In this document: positions 56,660-64,000 of the stretch, piece by piece
Position numbering within the stretch: the first letter of the stretch is position 1
Layout of the letters: every line of letters begins with the position of its first letter
Source: Pyrinomonadaceae bacterium
GTDB taxonomy: Bacteria > Acidobacteriota > Blastocatellia > Pyrinomonadales > Pyrinomonadaceae
Direction of reading: 5' to 3'
Assembly (NCBI GenBank): GCA_022843305.1
Contig: JALHNX010000002.1
Span: 1-64,000, forward strand
DNA length: 64,000 bases
The notes under the pieces: generated by a model
Databases searched by the model: none
What the model saw: the letters and a program-made list of their open reading frames with translations, nothing else
Told to the model about the DNA's origin: nothing
Program-made: the position numbers and the translations under genes

Positions 56660-58309
56660 ATGAAACGAGTTGCCGGAAATTTATTGAGGAAAGTTGGTTT
56701 TCTGTCGGCATTTTTCGCTTTGCTGCTGATCGGTTTGGGTTCGGTTCAGGCGCAAAATACCGCGCCGCAGATGACCGCCGCGCAGTGGCAGGCAGACGTT
56801 AAGTTTCTGGGCGAGGAAATGCCGAAGCGTCATAAAAATCTTTTTCACCGGATGAAGCGTGAAGATTTTGAGTCGGCGGTCAAACAATTACACGACCGCG
56901 TTCCGCAGATGACCGAAGACGAGATCATCGTCGGTTTGATGAAAATCACGGCGATGGTCAAAGACGGTCACACGAACGTCATTCCGCGCGAGTTTTTCCG
57001 CAGCGGCACGTTTCCGTTCAAACTCTACCAGTTCAGCGACGGGCTTTTCGTGCAGAAAGCCGCGACCGAATACGCGGAGATGGTCGGCGGGCGAGTCGTC
57101 AAAATCGGTAATCTGAACGCCGATGAAGCGTTAAAACAAGTCGGTCAGGCAGCGTTTGCCGACAACGAAATGGGTGTCAGGGAAATCGTGCCGCTGATGC
57201 TGACCGTGCCGGAAATTCTCGCCGGATTCAAAATCATCGGCGACAAACAAAAGCTCAATCTAACGGTCGAAACCGGCGGCAAACAAAAGGTTTTTGAAAT
57301 CAAACCGACCGGCACGCTGGAGAATCTGAACCGGATTCCCGCCGACTGGGTTGATGCCGCGCCGAAAACGAATCAGCCTTTGTATCTGAAGGATCGGGAC
57401 AATATGTATTGGTTTGAATACATTAAAGACCGCCAAATGCTCTACGTTCAGCACAACGGCATCGGCAACAAACCGGACGAGCCGGTCGCGCAGTTTTACA
57501 AGCGCGTAATTGCCTTCGCCGAAGCGAATCCGGTCGAAATCTTCGTCATTGATCTCAGATTCAACGGCGGCGGCAACAACACGCTGAATCGTGCGGTCGT
57601 CATTGATTTAATCAAATCGCGGCTCAACCGGCGCGGGAAATTTTTTGTTATCATCGGCAGAGAAACTTTTTCAGCCGCGCAGAATCTCGTCAATCTGCTC
57701 GAAAGATACACCGAAGCGACATTCGTCGGCGAGCCGACCGCCGCGCATCCGAATCATTACGGCGATAATCGCCCGTTCACTCTGCCGAACAGCAAACTGA
57801 CCGTGCGCGCCTCGACGCTCTGGTGGCAAGACCTCGACCCGCGCGACGAGCGTTTTTGGACCGCGCCGGAAATCGCCGCCGAAACTTCCTCGGAAGATTA
57901 CCGGAAAAATATTGATCCGCCGCTCGAAGCGATTTTGAATTACAAACCGGGAACGACCTTCGCCGATCTGACTGCCGAAGCGACGAGCGGGCGCGATCTT
58001 TCCGTTTTCATCAAAAAATACCGCGAATTCAAGGCGAATCCGCAGCGCAGATTTATCAACACCGAAAGCCCGCTGAATCAATTCGGCTATCAATTATTGA
58101 ACGCCGGACGAATCGACGAGGCTATCGAAATTTTCAAACTGAACGTCGAATATTACCCGAATTCGGCGAATGTTTACGACTCTTTGGGCGACGCGTATCA
58201 AGCCGCCGGAAAAAAGGATGAAGCCGTCAAGGCTTACGAAAAAGCGCTTTCGATCAATCCGAATTATCCGTCGTCGCTCGAGGCTATAAAGAAATTAAAA
58301 GGACAATAA
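56660..58309 (+). CDS. S41-like (C-terminal processing) peptidase with TPR C-terminus
   Basis: VFVIDLRFNGGGNNTLNRAVVIDLIKS...FFVIIGRETFSAAQNLVNLLERYTEATFVGEPT; C-term TPR. Confidence 0.8.
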   Translation: MKRVAGNLLRKVGFLSAFFALLLIGLGSVQAQNTAPQMTAAQWQADVKFLGEEMPKRHKNLFHRMKREDFESAVKQLHDRVPQMTEDEIIVGLMKITAMVKDGHTNVIPREFFRSGTFPFKLYQFSDGLFVQKAATEYAEMVGGRVVKIGNLNADEALKQVGQAAFADNEMGVREIVPLMLTVPEILAGFKIIGDKQKLNLTVETGGKQKVFEIKPTGTLENLNRIPADWVDAAPKTNQPLYLKDRDNMYWFEYIKDRQMLYVQHNGIGNKPDEPVAQFYKRVIAFAEANPVEIFVIDLRFNGGGNNTLNRAVVIDLIKSRLNRRGKFFVIIGRETFSAAQNLVNLLERYTEATFVGEPTAAHPNHYGDNRPFTLPNSKLTVRASTLWWQDLDPRDERFWTAPEIAAETSSEDYRKNIDPPLEAILNYKPGTTFADLTAEATSGRDLSVFIKKYREFKANPQRRFINTESPLNQFGYQLLNAGRIDEAIEIFKLNVEYYPNSANVYDSLGDAYQAAGKKDEAVKAYEKALSINPNYPSSLEAIKKLKGQ

Positions 58310-58322
58310 ATTAAGAGAAAAA

Positions 58323-59543
58323 ATGTTAAGAGAAAATAAACTCAAATTGTTATGCGTGCTTGCCCTGATGGCGGGCTTACTTGCCGGCAGCGCGTCTGCC
58401 CAGACGGTCGCGCCGAAAGTTGAAACCGCCGTTTTGCAGCAAAAACTGCAAGCCGGTCTGAACGAATGGCACAAAGCGGGAAAATTCGCGGGCGCAACCT
58501 TAGGCGTCTGTCTCGCGGACGGAAATTGTTTCGGTTTGGCTGTCGGGTTTTCCGATCTCGAAAAGAAAACTCCGATGAAGCCGACCGACATAATGGCGGC
58601 GGGCAGCGTCGGCAAAACCTACGCGGCGGCAGTCGCTTTGCAGCTTGTCAAAGAAGGCAAAATCAATCTCGACGAAAAGATAGAAAAATATCTCGGAAAA
58701 GAAGCGTGGTTCGCGCGTCTGCCGAATGCCAAAGACATCACCGTTCGCCAATTGATGAATCACACGAGCGGTTTGATCCGCTACGAATTCAAAGACCAAT
58801 TCACGAAGGATCTGACCGCGAATCCCGATAAAGTCTGGCGACCGGAACAACTCGTCGCGTATCTTCTGGACGAAAAAGCGCCGTTCGAAGCCGGAAAGGG
58901 CTGGGATTATTCGGACACGAATTATATCGTTCTCGGGATGATCATCGAGAAAGTGACGGGTAAAAAGTTTTACGACGAAGCAGCGAAACGCGTTTTGAAA
59001 CCCTTGAAATTCGAGCGCACCTTTCCGCAGGACAGACGCGAAATCAAAGGTTTGATTCAGGGCTACGCGGGCGCAAATAATCCGTTCGGCGGAACCGATG
59101 AAATGATAAAAGACGGCAAATTTGCTATCAATCCGCAGTTTGAATGGACGGGCGGCGGCTATGTTTCAAACGCCGAAGACTTAGCGCGTTGGGCAAAAGC
59201 GATGTATGAGGGCAAAGCGTTTGATGCCGCGCTTTTGACGGAAATGCTCGCGGGCGTTCCCGCCAAGCTCGGGCGCGACACGAAATACGGTTTGGGCGTG
59301 ATTATTCGACCGACGGCGGCAGGTTTGGCTTACGGTCACAGCGGATTTTTTCCGGGTTATATGACCGATATGATGTATTTTCCCGAGCATAAAATCGCGG
59401 TCGCCGTGCAGGTCAATTCAAGCGTTCCGCAAAATTTGGGGAAACCGCTCGGGAGAGTTCTGGTCGAAACGGCGGGAACGGTTTTAGGCAAGGAAATACC
59501 GCCGATACCGCAGGCGAGTCCGACACCGGAGAAAAAACAGTAA
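58323..59543 (+). CDS. Serine hydrolase (class C beta-lactamase/PBP-like)
   Basis: MAAGSVGKTYAAAVALQLV (SxxK), YSDTNYIVLG (YxN), GHSGFFPGYMTDM. Confidence 0.9.
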   Translation: MLRENKLKLLCVLALMAGLLAGSASAQTVAPKVETAVLQQKLQAGLNEWHKAGKFAGATLGVCLADGNCFGLAVGFSDLEKKTPMKPTDIMAAGSVGKTYAAAVALQLVKEGKINLDEKIEKYLGKEAWFARLPNAKDITVRQLMNHTSGLIRYEFKDQFTKDLTANPDKVWRPEQLVAYLLDEKAPFEAGKGWDYSDTNYIVLGMIIEKVTGKKFYDEAAKRVLKPLKFERTFPQDRREIKGLIQGYAGANNPFGGTDEMIKDGKFAINPQFEWTGGGYVSNAEDLARWAKAMYEGKAFDAALLTEMLAGVPAKLGRDTKYGLGVIIRPTAAGLAYGHSGFFPGYMTDMMYFPEHKIAVAVQVNSSVPQNLGKPLGRVLVETAGTVLGKEIPPIPQASPTPEKKQ

Positions 59544-59673
59544 TTAAATTTCGACCGCCGGACGGCTTTCCCCGTTCGAGTTTCGAGTTAAATGACAAAT
59601 CTTGAAACTTCCTGTTCATTAAAACGGCGTAAAAAATATTTGTTGCCAAACACACGAAAAAAGGAGCTATGCA

Positions 59674-62448
59674 ATGTTAAAAAAATATTTGATTTTCACG
59701 GTCGTCTTGGGTTTATTCCTGCCGGCGACGTTTGTTTTCGGGCAAAAAGGCGACAAGCTGCCGCCGATAAATATTAAGCAATACGAGTTGAAAAACGGTC
59801 TGCGCGTCGTTTTGCATCACGACAAATCAACGCCGGTGGTCGCCGTCAATCTGTGGTATCACGTCGGTTCGAAAAACGAGGTCACGGGGCGCACGGGCTT
59901 TGCGCATCTTTTCGAACATATGATGTTTCAAGGCTCGAAAAATTACGATTCGCGCTTTTTTACGCCTTTGCAGGAAGCGGGCGGAATCGTCAACGCGACG
60001 ACCGACGAAGACCGCACTTATTATTACAACCTTGTGCCGTCGAATTTTCTCGAACTCGCGCTTTATATGGAAGGCGACCGGCTGAGCGGTCTGCTCGAAG
60101 CGATGACGCAGGAAAAGCTCGACAATCAGCGCGATGTCGTCAAAAACGAAAAACGCCAGCGGCTCGACAACGTGCCGTATAATTCGGTTTTCGAGCGCAT
60201 ACAGGACATTATGTATCCGAAAGGTCATCCGTATAACTGGCTGGCAATCGGTTCGATGGAAGATTTGACCGCCGCTTCGATGGACGATGTGAAATCGTTT
60301 TTCCGTCAATATTACGTGCCGAACAACACGGTTTTGGTTCTCTCGGGCGATTTTGACGAAAAACAGGCGCGCGGCTGGATCGAAAAATATTTCGGCGGTC
60401 TGGCGAAAGGCGCGGAGATCAAACGCCCGAATGTTCAGCAACCGAAACTCGACGGCGAAATTCGTAAAACTTACGAAGAAGCCGTGCCGCTGCCGCGTCT
60501 TTATATGGTCTGGCACAGCAGTCCGCAGTATTCGGCGGATGAATCCGCGCTCGACATCCTAAGCGCGATTCTCTCAAACGGCAGAACTTCGCGCCTGCAA
60601 AGCAATCTGGTTTTCGGTAAGGAAATCGCCCAATCCGCCGGCGCGGGCAACAACACCAGCGAGATCGGCGGAATGTTTCAGATTCAGGTCACGGCGCGAC
60701 CGGGCAAAACGCTCAATGAAATTGAAAAGGAAGTCAATGCCGAAATCGAACACCTCAAACAAACGCCGCCGACCGCCGAAGAAGTGAGCCGCGCCGTCAA
60801 CGGTTTTGAAGCGTCGGCGATTTTCGGTTTGCAGACCGTTCTCGGCAAAGGCGGACAATTGAGTGCTTACGCGGGTTATCTCAAACAGCCGAACTTTTTC
60901 CAAGCCGATCTTGACCGTTACCGCAAAGTTACGCCCGCAGACATTCAGCGCGTGGCTAATAATTATCTGACGAAAAATCGTCTGGTCATCAATTATTTAC
61001 CCGGCAAAGGCGATACGAAAATCAATCCCGACGCAAATCGTCCGACCTCGGTCAAGGAAAAAGAAGTCAACGCCGAACGCCTCGCCGAACAGACGGCGCG
61101 GCTTCCGAAACCCGGCGCGGACCCGAAATTGACGCTGCCGCCGATTGAAAAAGCCAAACTGGCAAACGGCTTGGAAGTCTGGATGGTGCGGCAGACGGAA
61201 CTGCCGATTGTTTCGATGAATCTGGTCGTCAAATCCGGCGCGACATTCGAACCGGAAGGCAAAAACGGCATCGCTTCGATGACGGCGAACCTGCTTGACG
61301 ACGGCACGAAAAACCGTTCGGCGGCGGAAATCTCCAACTCTCTGCAATCAATCGGCGCGTTTATGGGCGCGAATCCGGGTTGGGATTCGACCAACGTCGC
61401 GCTGCAAACTTTGACCAAACATCTCGATTCCGCGCTCGATATTTATGCCGATGTCGTCACGCATCCGTCGTTTCCCGAAAACGAATTGGAAGGTTTGCGC
61501 CGCCGGACTCTGGGCGGGCTTTTACAGCAAAAATCGAACCCGGGCGCGATTTCCAATGCAGTTTATAACCGCGTGCTTTACGGCGAACATCCGTATAGCA
61601 AAAATCTTTCGGGCGACGAACAGACGGTTAAAACGATTAAGCGCGACGACCTCGTAAACTTTTACGAATCGGTATATCGTCCGAATAATTCGACCTTGAT
61701 CATCGTTGGCGACATCAGCCGAAACACACTTTTACCGAAGCTCGAAAAAGCGTTTGCGGGCTGGAAGGAAGGCGAAGTTTCAGACGGCGAAATTCCAAAT
61801 GTTGCGCCGATGGACAAAACCGGAATTTATCTGGTTGACAAACCCGGCGCGCCGCAATCGGTCGTTTCCATCGGGCAAGTCGGCGTTTCGCGCGATAATC
61901 CCGACTTTTTCGCCGTGCAGATTATGAATTCAATCCTCGGCGGCAGCGGCGGCAGACTTTATATGAATCTGCGCGAAACGAAAGGCTACACTTACGGCGC
62001 GTCCAGCAATTTTCAATTCCGGCGCGGCGCGGGACCTTTCACTGCCGGCGCAAATGTTCAAACTTCCGTTACAAAAGAATCCGTGCAGGAATTCTTAAAG
62101 GAATTAAACGGCATTCGCGGCGCAATTCCCGTCACGCAGAAAGAACTCGACGCGCACAAACAAAGGCTGATCCGGCTTTATCCGGCGGGATTTGAAACGG
62201 TCGGTCAGATTTCAAATCAGCTTTCGAATCTGGTCGTTTACGGTTTGCCCGATTCGTATTTCAACGAATACATCGCCAAAGTCGGCGCGGTGAGGATTGA
62301 AGACGTAAATCGCGCGGCAAACAAATATCTCGACCCGTCGAAAATGGCAATCGTCATCGTCGGCGACCGCAAAGAGGTCGAACCGAAACTCAAGGAACTC
62401 GGCTTTTCCGTGACGATTCTCGACGCGGACGGAAAACCCGTATCTTAA
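59674..62448 (+). CDS. M16 family (pitrilysin/insulinase) peptidase, double-domain
   Basis: GRTGFAHLFEHMMFQGSKNYD (HxxEH) with downstream E; second M16 half KLANGLEVWMVRQTELPIVSMNLVVKSGATFE. Confidence 0.95.
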   Translation: MLKKYLIFTVVLGLFLPATFVFGQKGDKLPPINIKQYELKNGLRVVLHHDKSTPVVAVNLWYHVGSKNEVTGRTGFAHLFEHMMFQGSKNYDSRFFTPLQEAGGIVNATTDEDRTYYYNLVPSNFLELALYMEGDRLSGLLEAMTQEKLDNQRDVVKNEKRQRLDNVPYNSVFERIQDIMYPKGHPYNWLAIGSMEDLTAASMDDVKSFFRQYYVPNNTVLVLSGDFDEKQARGWIEKYFGGLAKGAEIKRPNVQQPKLDGEIRKTYEEAVPLPRLYMVWHSSPQYSADESALDILSAILSNGRTSRLQSNLVFGKEIAQSAGAGNNTSEIGGMFQIQVTARPGKTLNEIEKEVNAEIEHLKQTPPTAEEVSRAVNGFEASAIFGLQTVLGKGGQLSAYAGYLKQPNFFQADLDRYRKVTPADIQRVANNYLTKNRLVINYLPGKGDTKINPDANRPTSVKEKEVNAERLAEQTARLPKPGADPKLTLPPIEKAKLANGLEVWMVRQTELPIVSMNLVVKSGATFEPEGKNGIASMTANLLDDGTKNRSAAEISNSLQSIGAFMGANPGWDSTNVALQTLTKHLDSALDIYADVVTHPSFPENELEGLRRRTLGGLLQQKSNPGAISNAVYNRVLYGEHPYSKNLSGDEQTVKTIKRDDLVNFYESVYRPNNSTLIIVGDISRNTLLPKLEKAFAGWKEGEVSDGEIPNVAPMDKTGIYLVDKPGAPQSVVSIGQVGVSRDNPDFFAVQIMNSILGGSGGRLYMNLRETKGYTYGASSNFQFRRGAGPFTAGANVQTSVTKESVQEFLKELNGIRGAIPVTQKELDAHKQRLIRLYPAGFETVGQISNQLSNLVVYGLPDSYFNEYIAKVGAVRIEDVNRAANKYLDPSKMAIVIVGDRKEVEPKLKELGFSVTILDADGKPVS

Positions 62449-62467
62449 AACTTCGGTCGTGATTCAA

Positions 62468-62500
62468 AAAGAAAGGCGCTTGCATTTTTCGCCTTTCTTT
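62468..62500 (+). terminator. Rho-independent terminator candidate after M16 gene
   Basis: AAAGAAAGGCG (62468-62478) / CGCCTTTCTTT (62490-62500). Confidence 0.65.
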
Positions 62501-62532
62501 GCTTTTAACGTGAGAGTTGAAAAAGAAAACCG

Positions 62533-62613
62533 CTGAAATAATTGATATTTGATAAAGTCGCTTCGCTTTATCCAATCTATCAATTATTCATTATCAAATA
62601 TCAATTATTTCAG
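62533..62613. repeat. AATTGATATTTGATAA word-type IR, 23-nt perfect arms with an inner hairpin
   Basis: CTGAAATAATTGATATTTGATAA (62533-62555) / TTATCAAATATCAATTATTTCAG (62591-62613); inner GATAAAG/CTTTATC. Confidence 0.95.
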
Positions 62614-62690
62614 CAGTTAATCAGGTCATAAACGCCGGCATTGTCATAAATTTCAGCTTATCCAATGCCGCCATATTTCAAGGAGAAATT

Positions 62691-64000
62691 ATGAAAAAAG
62701 CTATTTACCTGTTCGTTTTAGTTTTATTCTTTGTTCAAGTCAATTTTTCGCAGAATATTACAAAACAATCCTACGAAAAAGCGCGTGAAGTGTTGGATAA
62801 AGCCGTTGCGGCTTACGGCGGTTTGGAAAACCTGCGCGGGATTCAAAATTTTACTTTGCGCGCGGTCGGCGAGACGGTTCAGCGCAATCAGAGCCGCAAG
62901 ACTTTTACGGCGGATCGCACAGCGTATCAGATTGACGTGACGGTTGATATGAAAAACAACCGTTTCGTTCAGATCGTCAAAGGCGGTTATCCGGGCGGCT
63001 TTTCCTATCACAACGGTTTTGCGGTTGATAAAACCGACGGCGTAACTTTCGATCTGGTGCGCAATACTTTTGTCGTCAGACCGAATATTCAAGCTGCCGC
63101 GATTCGTTTCCGACAGCGTTGGATTCCGCAGTATTGGGTTTTAAATGCCGTCGAACGTGCTTCGCGTCTGCGCTATGCCGGCAAAACGGAATTCGACCGG
63201 CGACCGCATCACGCCGTCAGTTATGCGAACGAAGACGGCGCGGAAAACACGCTTTATTTTGACGAAAAAACCGGTCTGCTCTCGAAATTCGAAGGACTCG
63301 GCTCGGATCGTTTTTTCGGCGATTCGGTTTTTGAAATGATCTATCCGGCGTATCGAACCGAAAACGGACAGCCGATTCCGACGGGCAGAATTTCAAAGAT
63401 CAACGACGAATTGACCGAAGAACTGCGCTTTGAACAGCTCGCGTTCAATACGTCTTTGACCGATGATAAATTTAAAGTTCCGGGCGGAATGAAGGAAGTT
63501 ACTTTTCCTGCGCCGCAGCCTTTTAATAAGATTTCCGAAACTGTCTATACGGTCAACGCGGGCGGCTACAATGTTCTTGCCGTCGGTTTTAAAGACTACG
63601 TTTTCGTGATGGAAGCACCGGGCGGCGACCAGATTTCGCGGCAGGCAATCGAGCAGATCAAAAAGATCTTTCCCGATAAACCGATTCGCTACATCGCCGT
63701 TACGCATCATCACGACGACCACGCGGGCGGGCTTCGGACATACATTGCCGAAGGCGCGACCGTCATCGCCGCGCCGGGTGAGAAAACGTTTTTCGAGCGC
63801 ATCGTGAAAAGCAAATTTACGATTGAACCCGATCCTTTGGCACTTAATCCGAAAGAGTTGAAAATCGAAACGATTCAAAACGGCAGACGCGTTTTGACCG
63901 ACGGCACAACGACGGTCGAAATTCTCGACATCGGCGCGGGACCGCACGCCGAAGAAATGCTTGTCGCTTATCTGCCGAACGAAAAAATGATCTTTCAGGG
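62691..64000 (+). CDS. Secreted MBL-fold metallo-hydrolase (3' truncated by window edge)
   Basis: AAGGAG RBS then MKKAIYLFVLVLFFVQVNFSQNITKQSYEKA; AVTHHHDDHAGGLRTYIAEGATVIA; frame open to window end, hence missing from the ORF track. Confidence 0.85.
   Translation, partial: MKKAIYLFVLVLFFVQVNFSQNITKQSYEKAREVLDKAVAAYGGLENLRGIQNFTLRAVGETVQRNQSRKTFTADRTAYQIDVTVDMKNNRFVQIVKGGYPGGFSYHNGFAVDKTDGVTFDLVRNTFVVRPNIQAAAIRFRQRWIPQYWVLNAVERASRLRYAGKTEFDRRPHHAVSYANEDGAENTLYFDEKTGLLSKFEGLGSDRFFGDSVFEMIYPAYRTENGQPIPTGRISKINDELTEELRFEQLAFNTSLTDDKFKVPGGMKEVTFPAPQPFNKISETVYTVNAGGYNVLAVGFKDYVFVMEAPGGDQISRQAIEQIKKIFPDKPIRYIAVTHHHDDHAGGLRTYIAEGATVIAAPGEKTFFERIVKSKFTIEPDPLALNPKELKIETIQNGRRVLTDGTTTVEILDIGAGPHAEEMLVAYLPNEKMIFQ

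Noticed and set aside
59827-60516. 229-aa minus-strand ORF opposite M16 peptidase
   Set aside because: Shadow ORF of high-GC coding DNA
1-64000. CRISPR arrays, tRNA or rRNA genes
   Set aside because: No regularly spaced 25-40-nt direct repeats, no recognisable tRNA cloverleaf or rRNA sequence on reading; not exhaustively searched

Overview
A 64 kb bacterial chromosomal window, moderately GC-rich and densely coding. Gene content (futalosine-type MqnD, many secreted TPR, serine-hydrolase, M16, M28 and M14 proteins) fits Acidobacteriota, possibly Blastocatellia-like; that placement is inference. About 50 protein-coding genes are supported. They include a TonB/TPR protein, deoC, Uma2, ychF, two GT-C-like membrane proteins (one Agl23/TIGR03663-like), MgtC/SapB, a putative PD-(D/E)XK protein beside KTSC and HerA genes, SpoIID/LytB, SigZ, ArsR, PAP2, DoxX, an M14 peptidase, PlsC, mqnD, ubiX, larB, a DegP-like TPR protease, GCS2-CBS, and a LytS/LytTR pair. 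From about 42.9 kb to the end there is a long co-oriented run of secreted hydrolases. No rRNA, tRNA or CRISPR was recognised. The most interesting signal is not a gene. It is a population of about 20 inverted-repeat units built from short reiterated 'words' (e.g. GCCCACGAAACACACGAAA, GTCAGAACCGCCTGCGGTAGCGGGCGGGT, GTGGTCAGTGG, ATCCAAAATCCAAAATC, GGACAACGGACAACGG, AAAGTAAAAAGT, TTTGAAATTTGAAA). They usually start within a few nt of an upstream stop codon, are sometimes nested, and sometimes lie inside reading frames. One unit (25174-25844) brackets a decayed four-helix-bundle (23S-IVS/TIGR02436-like) gene, itself split by a second ~190 bp hairpin insert with near-duplicated flanks. This suggests a mobile or IVS-like element family with solo-hairpin derivatives. 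Other points of interest are a chimeric amidohydrolase/TPR ORF, an AT-rich nuclease-like gene next to HerA, a tandemly duplicated domain, and a possible futalosine-pathway gene cluster.
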